Assembly (NCBI GenBank): GCA_017522255.1
Contig: JAFWZP010000066.1
Coordinates: 1-58,100 of the forward strand
Length of the DNA stretch: 58,100 bases
Direction: 5' to 3'
DNA from: Bacteroidales bacterium
GTDB lineage: Bacteria; Bacteroidota; Bacteroidia; Bacteroidales; P3
Shown here: positions 1 through 7,629 of the stretch, piece after piece
Layout: each line of letters begins with the position of its first letter
Numbering within the stretch: the first letter of the stretch is position 1
Position numbers and translations under genes: made by a program
The notes under the pieces: generated by a model
What the model was told of the DNA's origin: nothing
The model's input: only the letters and a program-made list of their open reading frames with translations
Database searches by the model: none

Positions 1-99
1 TAAATAAAGTGTAGACAATATAATAATCTGAAAAATAAATATATAATAAGGAGATAAGTAATGTAAGAATAGAATTTAAATGTTAAAACAGTCTATTTA

Positions 100-131
100 T
101 TTGGATAGTTTAAATAAATAATGTACTTTTG
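100..131 (+). promoter_or_regulatory. Bacteroidetes-type promoter of the 221 lipoprotein gene
   Basis: TTTG at 100-103 and TACTTTTG (TAnnTTTG) at 124-131 are separated by 20 bp, which matches the Bacteroides sigma-ABfr consensus. Transcription would start near 138, leaving a leader of about 80 nt. Within it CAAAATAG and CTATTTTG form an 8-bp hairpin (about 149-180). Confidence 0.72.
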
Positions 132-220
132 CAGACTGAAAATTCTAGCAAAATAGCAAAGGTAGGTTCTCTATTTTGTTAGAAAGTGATTTTTTAGAAC
201 TTACCTTTAATTAGTTAGAT

Positions 221-1180
221 ATGAACATGAAACGCTTATTGCAACTGATAGTATTGTTTGCCTTTGCATCATGCATAAAGGAAGATTTGCAGATTCCAGA
301 AGATAGGATAATAGGGGTGCCTGTTGTAACCACTGCCGATGTAACTGCCATTACTGCAACTAGTGCCATATGCGGTGGCGAAGTGATGAATGAAAAGGGA
401 CGTGAAGTGTCGGCACGTGGGGTATGCTGGAGTTCTTTTTCCAATCCGACCATCGAAGATAATCATCTTGTAGATGGCAAAGGTTTGGGTAGTTTTGTGT
501 CTGATATAACCAATCTGAAAAAAAACACTACTTATTATGTACGAGCATATGCCACCAACGAATATGGTACGAGCTACGGCGAAGAGAAAAGTTTTACTAC
601 ATTGACAGATCATTACAGTGGAACTCTTAATGGATATGAATGGGTTGACCTTGGGTTGCCAAGTGGTTTGAAGTGGGCATCACAAAATATAGGAGCAAAT
701 TCCGTCGGAGATTATGGCGGTTACTATGCTTGGGGTGAACTCGAAACAAAATCTTCGTATACCGAAAATAATTCTGTAACAACAGGAAAACCAATGCTTG
801 ATATAAGTGGTAAACCGGTATACGATGTAGCTGCTGCTAAGTGGGGTAGCTCATGGCGTATACCTACCAAGACCGAAATGGAAGAATTGGTGAATAAATG
901 TACTTGGAATTTTATTTTGTTAAATGGTGTTCCCGGATACAAAGTAACAGGAGCTAATGGAAAATATATTTTTCTTCCGGCCGCAGGCTATCGCAAAGAA
1001 GATTTAACTATAGATACTCGTATATATGGAGTTTATTGGACTTCTACTCCTAATACATCTATTCCTAATAATAATTATTATTCACACGATCTTTATATGT
1101 TTCCGGATAGATATGGTGTAGATGGTTTCCCTCGTTACTATGGTCACACCATTCGTCCCGTAACAGATTCACAAGAATAA
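221..1180 (+). CDS. Surface lipoprotein with Fn3-like and FISUMP-type domain
   Basis: A lipoprotein signal ends at Cys18 (lipobox AFASC), so the product should be a lipid-anchored envelope protein. Residues about 35-127 look like a bacterial fibronectin-type beta sandwich, ending in the typical TYYVRAYATNEYG strand pattern. Residues about 137-319 begin YEWVDLGLPSGLKWAS and end TIRPV, the pattern of the Fibrobacter succinogenes major paralogous (FISUMP)-like domain that is common in Bacteroidales lipoproteins. No catalytic motif is visible and the role is unknown. A 32-bp copy of its first codons lies 27 bp after its stop, so a paralogue probably once followed. It has its own promoter and stands alone. 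Confidence 0.8.
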   Translation: MNMKRLLQLIVLFAFASCIKEDLQIPEDRIIGVPVVTTADVTAITATSAICGGEVMNEKGREVSARGVCWSSFSNPTIEDNHLVDGKGLGSFVSDITNLKKNTTYYVRAYATNEYGTSYGEEKSFTTLTDHYSGTLNGYEWVDLGLPSGLKWASQNIGANSVGDYGGYYAWGELETKSSYTENNSVTTGKPMLDISGKPVYDVAAAKWGSSWRIPTKTEMEELVNKCTWNFILLNGVPGYKVTGANGKYIFLPAAGYRKEDLTIDTRIYGVYWTSTPNTSIPNNNYYSHDLYMFPDRYGVDGFPRYYGHTIRPVTDSQE

Positions 1181-1206
1181 AAATATAACTTTAGGTATAT
1201 AAACCT

Positions 1207-1245
1207 ATGAACATAAAACGCTTATTGCAACTGATAGTTGATTAG
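1207..1245 (+). pseudogene. Remnant: duplicated 5' end of the upstream lipoprotein gene
   Basis: The first 32 nt from ATG at 1207 match the first 32 nt of the gene at 221 with one mismatch (31/32). After 12 codons the frame stops at TAG 1243-1245 and the similarity ends. The non-coding sequence upstream of the two ATGs is not shared. This looks like what is left of a tandem paralogue after deletion, or a short recombination duplicate. Confidence 0.7.
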
Positions 1246-1755
1246 AAGGGTATGTATATATCGGGTAGCGAACATACAATAGACAATACATTGTGTGTCC
1301 GCTGTTTGTATTAGAGAAATAGGGTAGAGGTGTAATGCAAGATATGGTGAGGCTATCGTAAAAGGTGTGATTCTCTTTTATCGTACAAACTATAGTGTCC
1401 TGATGCCATCAGCGAGGTATGTTTTATACGACAAGGCAACTATGCTTTCTATCTATGAGCTGTAAATCCTTAGCTCTGAATTTCGAAAACACAGAATGGC
1501 TACGAGTCTTAAAAAAACATACGGCTCCTTTCGAAAAACCTTCCTAATGTTTTTTTTAATCATTAAGGAGAAAATGCAAAAACATCAGGGGAGAAAAACA
1601 AAACCATAGGGGAACTTTTTTATTTCGTCATTTTTTTACATGACCATACACATATTATATATGTATACTTTCTATAAAGTGAAAAAGTTTTAATTTGAAT
1701 GCGGGATTTTAAGAATTACAATGTGCTGAAAATATCTTTTTAGAGGTGTTTTGAT

Positions 1756-1843
1756 AACCTTGGAAGGTTCGGTTGCTGACCTTCCAAGGTTTAGACGTTG
1801 ACCTTGGAAGGTTTAGACGCTGACCTTGGAAGGTTTAGATTCT
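1756..1843. repeat. Array A: four tandem 22-bp dyad units
   Basis: Four units of exactly 22 bp run 1756-1777, 1778-1799, 1800-1821 and 1822-1843. Each contains ACCTTGGAAGGT, or in unit 2 ACCTTCCAAGGT. The arms ACCTT/AAGGT are self-complementary and only the central GG/CC flips. The spacers are mostly TTAGACGTT-like. It is one of five arrays in this window with a 21-22 bp period and different cores. Confidence 0.85.
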
Positions 1844-1992
1844 GAGAATGCACTCTCAAGAAGAGAAAAGTAGAGTGTTTGAGAATCAATATTTTATGAC
1901 TAAAGGAAAATAAAGCCGAAAAAATTGTCCTTTAGAAGGCATGGATTTTAACTTTTACCACCCAAAATGTATCCTTAAGAAGCCATAAACGG

Positions 1993-2029
1993 GCAACGAG
2001 AGAGGCTCACCGTGAGTCTCTACGGTTGC
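1993..2029. other. Stable intergenic hairpin
   Basis: GCAAC (1993-1997) pairs with GTTGC (2025-2029). Inside it, CTCAC/GTGAG flank a single C, and further GAGA/TCTC pairs are possible. It is clearly GC-richer than the surrounding spacer. It could be a small structured RNA or a REP-like hairpin. No T-tract follows on either strand, so a terminator role is less likely. Confidence 0.4.
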
Positions 2030-2093
2030 GTGATATTACATTTATGGTTTGAAAGATGCGAATATAATCTCTATTTAGACTTTTGGTGCAACT

Positions 2094-2128
2094 AAAAAAA
2101 ACTCGTAACGCAGTAGCATTACGAGTTT
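2094..2128 (-). terminator. Rho-independent terminator of the 2168-3028 gene
   Basis: AAACTCGTAA (2099-2108) and TTACGAGTTT (2119-2128) form a 10-bp stem. On the minus strand it is followed by a U-tract (A-run 2094-2101). It lies about 40 bp beyond the stop of the lipoprotein gene. Confidence 0.8.
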
Positions 2129-2167
2129 AATTAATTGATTGTTATACAAAAGGAGGAAATATCATAT

Positions 2168-3028
2168 TTATTTTATAGGCACAAACGATTCATTGTCTTT
2201 GTAGTATTGATAGTCGTAGTGTTCTATACTGTTGTCTACGGGGTTGTAGTAATAGTAGTATAAAGGTTTCTTACCTTTGATGTTATCTTTTACGTATTCG
2301 TTTATTATCTTTTCGCAAAACTTTTTGGCACTTATAGCACCTGCACGATAGGCACTGCGGTATGTGTCGTTTACATTTATTCTGTCGAAACGTCCCTTTC
2401 CTAAAGCTTTACCGTTTTCAACCTTTTTAATGCTTCCGTCAAATTCATCTATTGTTTCGAAGTTTTTGAAGTATACTACCATGTTATCTTCGCTCGACGA
2501 GGTGTCGTTTAGCAAATACCACACATTGGTACTGAAGCCTCTCAAATCATAATCATAGTAGTAATAGTTGTTTTTGTCTTCGTAGTCAGAGCGTGTTTTT
2601 TGCACATATTCTTCGGCTTCTATCTGCAATATGTTTATTGTAAATATCTTGTTAGGCACAGCTTTTGGCATCAAAGCAGGGTCGGTTACTATCTCTATTG
2701 GTATTCCCAAACGACCAATGTTATATACAAGATTGTCGCTGAATTGTTGTAGAAATATTTCATCATTTATTTTGTCGAGGAGAGCTGTATTTGCTTTTAT
2801 CACGCTGTCTTGAGTGTCGTAGTCAAGGTCGGCAAAGTTCTCCATCTGATTCAGAGTTTGATTGGTATGTACCACTGCTTGTGGCAAACATATAAATATT
2901 TTTTCGGTGGGAGTGTAACTTTTCATCGAAAACTTTTCTACAAACGATTTGGCCAAATCCTTTTCCGATGAACATGCACAGCAACATATTACAGCCAAAA
3001 GTAATGCGTATTTATTTATTTTGTTCAT
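2168..3028 (-). CDS. Hypothetical lipoprotein
   Basis: The 286-aa product has a lysine-containing N-terminus, a hydrophobic stretch and a lipobox (VICCCAC), so it should be a lipoprotein with acylated cysteine near residue 17-19. The mature part has no domain that I recognise. It contains two tyrosine-rich patches (NNYYYYDYD near residue 155 and PLYYYYYNP near residue 257). The C-terminal third (AYRAGAISAKKFCEKIINEYV) looks like a conserved helix seen in uncharacterised Bacteroidales proteins. It has its own terminator (2094-2128) and is separated from pdxA by another terminator, so it is probably monocistronic. Function unknown. Confidence 0.75.
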   Translation of the reverse strand: MNKINKYALLLAVICCCACSSEKDLAKSFVEKFSMKSYTPTEKIFICLPQAVVHTNQTLNQMENFADLDYDTQDSVIKANTALLDKINDEIFLQQFSDNLVYNIGRLGIPIEIVTDPALMPKAVPNKIFTINILQIEAEEYVQKTRSDYEDKNNYYYYDYDLRGFSTNVWYLLNDTSSSEDNMVVYFKNFETIDEFDGSIKKVENGKALGKGRFDRINVNDTYRSAYRAGAISAKKFCEKIINEYVKDNIKGKKPLYYYYYNPVDNSIEHYDYQYYKDNESFVPIK

Positions 3029-3090
3029 AGTCTTTGGTGTTTAGTATGTATTGGTTAACGCAACTGTATTCAAAAAATTGTATCTCTTGC

Positions 3091-3141
3091 AAAAAAAAAC
3101 TAAATAAGTCGACAAGGTTTCTAAACCATGTCGACTTATTT
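3091..3141 (-). terminator. Strong terminator after pdxA
   Basis: AAATAAGTCGACA (3102-3114) and TGTCGACTTATTT (3129-3141) form a 13-bp stem, with GGTTT/AAACC continuing it inside. On the minus strand it is followed directly by a nine-base U-tract (A-run 3091-3099). It ends the pdxA transcript just before the lipoprotein gene. Confidence 0.88.
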
Positions 3142-3148
3142 GTACAAA

Positions 3149-4171
3149 TTATATTGCATTCTTTGTTAGTTCTTCGTATTCTTTTCTGTTTCGTAGAATG
3201 TTGCAAGCCAAGAATACAGCATTTCTAAACGATTGTTCCGAAGCTTTGTCTTTTCCTGCAATATCGTATCCTGTTCCGTGAGCCGGCGAAGTACGCACGT
3301 ATGGCAATCCTGCGGTGTAGTTTACACCTTCAGTAAACGACATTAGTTTGAAGGGTATAAGACCTTGATCGTGGTATAGAGCCAATACTCCGTCAAATTT
3401 ATTAAATTCGGAGTTGCCGAAGAATCCATCCGAGGGGTATGGACCAAAAGCCAATATTCCGTTGTCGTAGGCTTCATTTATAGCCGGAGATACTATTTTG
3501 TCGTCTTCGTCGCCTATCACACCGTTGTCACCGGCATGTGGGTTGAGTGCCAAAACCGCAATCTTAGGCATAGAAATGCCAAAATCCTGCTTAAGCGAAG
3601 TGTTCATTATTTCTATTTTTCGCAGTAGCATTTCTTTGGTTATCTTTATCGGTACATCGCGTAGAGCCAAATGGCTTGTAACTATACCTATGCGAATGCG
3701 GTCGCAAACCATCATCATAAGCGAGTCGCTATCAAATTTGTTTGAAAGATATTCGGTATGTCCCGGAAAAACAAAGTCTTTGCATTGGATATTCTTTTTG
3801 TTGATAGGAGCTGTAACCAAAACATCAACATTGTTTTTCATAAGGTCGTCGCACGCACAATCCAAACTTTTTAGCGACAGTTGCCCTGCCACCTCTGTGG
3901 ACTTTCCTAAATCTATTTTTACCTCTTCGTTGGTGATGTTTATAACATTAAATTTCTTGTCTATAATAGCGGAGGCATCTTTGATATTGGTTAGATTGAG
4001 TTCGTTTTTTAGTAGTTTTTTGTGATACGAAGCCACTTTTGATGAACCATATAGTATAGGAGTACATACATCCATCATTCTATTGTCAGAAAAAGTTTTT
4101 ATTATCACTTCGTATCCCACTCCGTTGATGTCGCCGTGTGTAATAGCCAATTTTATCTTATTATTGCTCAT
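3149..4171 (-). CDS. pdxA: 4-hydroxythreonine-4-phosphate dehydrogenase PdxA
   Basis: PdxA oxidises 4-phosphohydroxy-L-threonine with NAD in the DXP-dependent pathway to pyridoxal phosphate; it is cytosolic and dimeric. The 340-aa length is normal. Family motifs visible: N-terminal AITHGDINGVGYEVI, the metal-site region PGHTEYL, LNPHAGDNG, and the C-terminal LALYHDQGLIPFKL, GLPYVRTSPAHGTGYDIAG. A minus-strand -7-like box (TATATTTG, 4271-4278) lies about 100 bp upstream and a strong terminator follows, so it may be a single-gene unit. No other pyridoxal phosphate gene is in the window. Confidence 0.95.
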   Translation of the reverse strand: MSNNKIKLAITHGDINGVGYEVIIKTFSDNRMMDVCTPILYGSSKVASYHKKLLKNELNLTNIKDASAIIDKKFNVINITNEEVKIDLGKSTEVAGQLSLKSLDCACDDLMKNNVDVLVTAPINKKNIQCKDFVFPGHTEYLSNKFDSDSLMMMVCDRIRIGIVTSHLALRDVPIKITKEMLLRKIEIMNTSLKQDFGISMPKIAVLALNPHAGDNGVIGDEDDKIVSPAINEAYDNGILAFGPYPSDGFFGNSEFNKFDGVLALYHDQGLIPFKLMSFTEGVNYTAGLPYVRTSPAHGTGYDIAGKDKASEQSFRNAVFLACNILRNRKEYEELTKNAI

Positions 4172-4270
4172 TATACTATTGTTTTTGTATGTTTATCGAA
4201 TTTAATATCATTATTTATTTGTCTGATATGTTATACTTTAATAGCTTTTTTGCTATTTGTATAGTTGTTG

Positions 4271-4278
4271 CAAATATA
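4271..4278 (-). promoter_or_regulatory. Possible -7 box for pdxA
   Basis: CAAATATA on the plus strand reads TATATTTG on the minus strand, the TAnnTTTG form. No good TTTG is found 19-21 bp upstream. A small hairpin AATAGC/GCTATT (4240-4257) lies in the would-be leader. Confidence 0.35.
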
Positions 4279-4292
4279 CAAATAATATTCTA

Positions 4293-5504
4293 CTATGCCA
4301 ATCTGTTTTTGAAAAAATGAGGAGTTACCCAAATTATAAACAGCACAAGGGCAGCAATGGCACATATCAAACCTATGGTATAAACCGATACAAAGTTGTA
4401 ATGTTCGGATATGTATCCACCCAAAAAAGCTCCTATTCCTATGCCTACGTCCCAACCTGTAAGATACATTGAATTGGCAGTGGCACGGCGGTTGTGAGGT
4501 GCAAGGTTTATGAAAAGAGTGTTCATTGCAGGGAATAATGTTCCATATCCATATCCAAGCAAGAATGCTACTACGTAATATAGAGTGCAGCCTATCGTAA
4601 AGTTTTGTGTTAAGGCATATCCTAAAGCCACTTCGCCCACCATGGCTATAGTAGCTATGATTATCCCTTTGCGTATGTTTTGTGTAATAAAGCCCTGGTC
4701 GACAAGTTTGCCTGATGTTATTCTCGATAAAATCATTCCCACTGCCATTATTGAGAAAAAGAATCCGGAGTTGGAGGTAAGTCCCAATGATGAGACATAT
4801 AGTGCAATGTATGAACTAGTCATGGCGTATGGTATGGCTAAAAATAAAAATGGTATGGAAGCAGGAACACCTTTTACAAGGAAAAAGCGGTCAAACGATA
4901 TGGGTTGACTTTTTTGCAATTGTCGACGAGGAGTTTTTATCAAGCATATAAAAAGTATACCTACGGCTCCCGATATTGCTGCTATATAAAATATGTAATC
5001 GAAAGGTATTATATCTTTAAGTATCAAGCCTGTCATTGGCCCAATAGCCATTGCTATATTTCCGGTTACACCAAAATATCCCAATCCTTCGCCTCTACGC
5101 GATGAGGGCATTACATCTATAACCAGTGTGTTGCCAGTGGTGGTAAGCATTCCGAATGCCAAACCATGTATAACCCTGATGATGGTGAATACTAACAATG
5201 AGCCTGCCAGCGGATAGCCCAAAAAGAAAGAGGCAAATACAAAATATGCAAACAGATATAAAGGTTTGCGTTGGAAAGTGTCGGCCAAAAATCCCGAAAA
5301 AGGACGCACTATAAGTACCGATACCGTATATATCGATAATATAATACCCACTACACTCTGTCCGGCCTTAAATGTTTCTATAAGGTAGAAGGGCAGAGTG
5401 GGAATAAGAATATAAAACGAGAAACTCATCAAAAAGTTGGCGACACACATTGAAATAAAATTGCGTGTCAGTAGTTTGTCTTTTAGTATTTTGGTATCTG
5501 TCAT
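4293..5504 (-). CDS. MFS transporter, drug/sugar efflux type
   Basis: An integral inner-membrane protein with about twelve hydrophobic segments in two six-helix halves, typical of the major facilitator superfamily. The loop 2-3 motif is visible as GFLADTFQRKPLY, and RRGEGLGYFGVTGNIAMAIGP matches the helix 5 region of bacterial drug antiporters. Substrate cannot be told. The start was set at ATG 5504 (MTDTKILKDKLL). A longer frame reaches GTG 5570, but that codon lies inside the porV terminator (5543-5580). The gene is separated from porV upstream by that terminator. Confidence 0.85.
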   Translation of the reverse strand: MTDTKILKDKLLTRNFISMCVANFLMSFSFYILIPTLPFYLIETFKAGQSVVGIILSIYTVSVLIVRPFSGFLADTFQRKPLYLFAYFVFASFFLGYPLAGSLLVFTIIRVIHGLAFGMLTTTGNTLVIDVMPSSRRGEGLGYFGVTGNIAMAIGPMTGLILKDIIPFDYIFYIAAISGAVGILFICLIKTPRRQLQKSQPISFDRFFLVKGVPASIPFLFLAIPYAMTSSYIALYVSSLGLTSNSGFFFSIMAVGMILSRITSGKLVDQGFITQNIRKGIIIATIAMVGEVALGYALTQNFTIGCTLYYVVAFLLGYGYGTLFPAMNTLFINLAPHNRRATANSMYLTGWDVGIGIGAFLGGYISEHYNFVSVYTIGLICAIAALVLFIIWVTPHFFKNRLA

Positions 5505-5542
5505 ATTTTTTGTTTTTTGTTTCAATTGTGAGATTGTATCAA

Positions 5543-5580
5543 ACAAAAAAGGATGTTTTGCCTTAAACACCCTTTTTTGT
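5543..5580 (-). terminator. Terminator of porV
   Basis: GGATGTTT (5551-5558) pairs with AAACACCC (5565-5572) with one mismatch, flanked by A6 (5545-5550) and T6 (5573-5578) that extend the stem or serve as the U-tract. It lies 22 bp after the porV stop and before the MFS start. Confidence 0.75.
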
Positions 5581-5601
5581 AAACTATAATGAAATGAAAA
5601 T

Positions 5602-6801
5602 TTATCTTCTCTTGTGTTCGAAATTCATAGCCAACGATATACGTACAGTGTTGGCCAATGGACTTGTCTGTAATGTAGTAGTAGGTATTAGGTACGAAAC
5701 ATCTAATACCAATGTTTGATACTTTATTGTTCCACCAAGTGTAAGATATTGTCTTCCACCTTTGTTTTCGTGTTCGAAGAAGTAACCTCCACGTACCGCA
5801 AATATATTGTCGTACCAATATTCGGCACCCACCGATATTTGTACTTCTTGAAATTCTTCCGACATTCCGTTTGGAGCATCATAAAATGATTGTATAGCAC
5901 CTTGTACAGTACCTACATCATCGGGCAAACCTGCAATAATTTTGCCATTATCGTCGTATACCGGAGGGGTGGGAACTAATAATTTGTTGAAATCTAACAA
6001 GAATGAAAAACTATTGTAGTCGTCAAAGTTCATAGTGTATCTTCCTCCCAAACGTAAATTTGTTGGTAGAAAATCTTTGTTATTATCGTCGTCGGAATAG
6101 TTTATTTTAGAACCTAGATTCGAAATAAGTAAACCGGCAGCCAATTCGCCAGGCATATCAAACATGTTTGTTTCGCTTTGATAATAAGCTCCTAAGTCGG
6201 CTGCTATAGCATTTCCTGCATGAGTGGTAGTAGTACCTACGTCAACGCCTTGGGTAAGGTCGGAACGGATATAACGTCCGGTGGCACCTATCGAAAAGTT
6301 ATCCGACAACTTCATGGAATACGAAATATCTACACCAAATTCATTTGGTTTGTAAGTGCCTTTCGATGTTCCATCTTCTTCGGTAAACTCAATACTGCCA
6401 AGCGAAAAATACGTTAGTGATGCTGCAATAGCACTACGCTCGTTGATGCGTTTGTAGCCTGCTAAATTTAAAAGATTCATATCTCCAACTCCCAAATCTT
6501 TGAGCCAAGGAACATAACTCATGCCTACACCAAAATCTTCTTTTATGAAAGCATATTTTGCGTTGTTCCAATGCGACGAATAAACATCGGGGGTACTTGC
6601 AGCACCCACATCTCCCATACCGCCACTACGTGCATCGGGGGCTATCAATAGTATAGGTACAGCGGTGCTTATATAATTTTTGCTGATGTCTTTACCTGCC
6701 AATTGGTCTGCTGTTGGATTGTTGCTTTGTGCAATAGCTGTATTTAATAGCAATCCTGCTAATAAATAAGTTCCAAATAATCTAAAATATCTACGTTTCA
6801 T
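5602..6801 (-). CDS. porV: Type IX secretion outer-membrane protein PorV (LptO)
   Basis: PorV is a FadL-like outer-membrane barrel that shuttles substrates from the SprA translocon to the surface attachment complex in type IX secretion. The 399-aa product has a cleavable signal (cut near AIAQ, residue 25). It then has the PorV signature region PILLIAPDARSGGMGDVGAASTPDVYSSHWNNAKYAF, followed by alternating amphipathic strands to a C-terminal strand (NTVRISLAMNFEHKRR). Length fits the family (about 380-400). In many Bacteroidetes porV is next to porU; here no porU is adjacent, and the T9SS partner sprA is 35 kb away. Confidence 0.92.
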   Translation of the reverse strand: MKRRYFRLFGTYLLAGLLLNTAIAQSNNPTADQLAGKDISKNYISTAVPILLIAPDARSGGMGDVGAASTPDVYSSHWNNAKYAFIKEDFGVGMSYVPWLKDLGVGDMNLLNLAGYKRINERSAIAASLTYFSLGSIEFTEEDGTSKGTYKPNEFGVDISYSMKLSDNFSIGATGRYIRSDLTQGVDVGTTTTHAGNAIAADLGAYYQSETNMFDMPGELAAGLLISNLGSKINYSDDDNNKDFLPTNLRLGGRYTMNFDDYNSFSFLLDFNKLLVPTPPVYDDNGKIIAGLPDDVGTVQGAIQSFYDAPNGMSEEFQEVQISVGAEYWYDNIFAVRGGYFFEHENKGGRQYLTLGGTIKYQTLVLDVSYLIPTTTLQTSPLANTVRISLAMNFEHKRR

Positions 6802-6936
6802 CTATTATTATTTTATGAATAACGAGCTATTAACGAGTAAGTGCTTCTTTTATTGTTTTTATTTTCTATTTTTCTGTTTTTTTTGTCTATAGTCTGCCAA
6901 CTAATATTAATTTGATTAATTATGGGGTTTCAATAC

Positions 6937-7006
6937 ATTAATACCCTATTGTGCATCGGATAAAACCCGGGTATAAATTGTTTGATGATAGGGTGTAAAT
7001 ATTAAT
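6937..7006. promoter_or_regulatory. Nested dyad upstream of porV
   Basis: ATTAATACCCTAT (6937-6949) is matched by its complement at 6988-7006 with a six-base bulge. The centre holds the perfect palindrome ACCCGGGT (6965-6972). It lies 136-205 bp upstream of porV in a divergent spacer, so an operator or structured leader is possible. No promoter of the TAnnTTTG type was found for porV. Confidence 0.3.
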
Positions 7007-7059
7007 GGTTCTATCATATTGTATAATAGTTTTTTATAAATACAATATAAAACTATTGC

Positions 7060-7264
7060 CTTAAGGCAACTTCTAAAAATTCCACGTTTCGGAATGATAG
7101 AAGGACGTTCTTTGAAACTTTTGCGTGCTTTACGTTTTTTACCGAAATCTTTCTATTTCTTTTTCAATTGCATAGCCCGCTATGCTCAATCAAAAGAAAG
7201 TAGAAATCTTTCTAGCAAAATTCCGTAAATCACTTGCAAAGCAATTTTTAGAAATTGCCTTAAG
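7060..7264. repeat. MITE-like element, copy 1 (205 bp)
   Basis: The element is bounded by inverted ends: CTTAAGGCAACTTCTAAAAA at the left (from 7060) and its near-perfect complement, ending TTGCCTTAAG, at 7264. The interior is a long imperfect palindrome with a central hairpin GCATAG-CCCG-CTATGC (about 7170-7185). Related copies are at 11665-11720 (internally deleted), 24206-24834 (ends plus other cargo), 37056-37233 (opposite orientation) and 57960-58100 (cut by the window end). It contains no plausible gene, so it would depend on a transposase elsewhere. Confidence 0.75.
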
Positions 7265-7270
7265 ATAGTT

Positions 7271-7358
7271 TTTTCACGTGAGGAAGATGAATTTTCTTCG
7301 TGTGGAAGTTGGTGCAACTACGCGAAGTAGATAAAATTTCTTTGTGAGGAAACCTTAT
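7271..7358. repeat. Array E: four degenerate 22-bp dyad units
   Basis: Units run 7271-7292, 7293-7314, 7315-7336 and 7337-7358. The cores are diverged but keep matched arms: CTTC/GAAG in unit 2, CTAC/GTAG in unit 3, TTTC/GAAA in unit 4, around a GTG or GCG centre. The array starts six bp after MITE copy 1. Confidence 0.65.
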
Positions 7359-7449
7359 CGCATACAATGATTTCATCGTTTGTTTGCAAACAATAAAGAG
7401 AAACTGATTTGATTAGAAAACAATATTTATGCAGTCAAAATATTTTTTC

Positions 7450-7481
7450 CTTGTCGAATTACTTTTTTTTGTGTATATTTG
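7450..7481 (+). promoter_or_regulatory. Probable promoter of the dNK-kdsB-SPOR genes
   Basis: TATATTTG (7474-7481) matches TAnnTTTG. CTTG at 7450-7453 sits 20 bp upstream, one base off the TTTG -33 consensus. The implied leader is about 140 nt. Confidence 0.5.
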
Positions 7482-7629
7482 CAAAGAATATTTTTTGAGA
7501 TATAGTGTTGTTAGTTGTTGATATTTAATGTGTAATGGAAAATGACTACTAACATTATGCTGTTAATAAGGGTAATGAAACATTATATTTCAAAATTTTG
7601 GAATCAGTAAACTAAAAACAAAAAATATT

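Larger units (their letters stand above)
1246..2093. other. 850-bp spacer without a recognisable gene
   Basis: No open frame with convincing coding character was seen. The spacer holds the 22-bp dyad array at 1756-1843 and a GC-richer hairpin at 1993-2029. AGGCAAC at 1434-1440 resembles the end of the MITE-like family found elsewhere in the window, but the match is too short to call an element. Confidence 0.5.

Noticed and set aside
1455..1610. Remnant gene in the first spacer
   Set aside because: A short frame exists but it breaks after about 30 codons and matches no family that I can name.
5505..5570. N-terminal extension of the first MFS transporter from GTG 5570
   Set aside because: The extension lies over the porV terminator and adds a non-family N-terminus; ATG 5504 is better.
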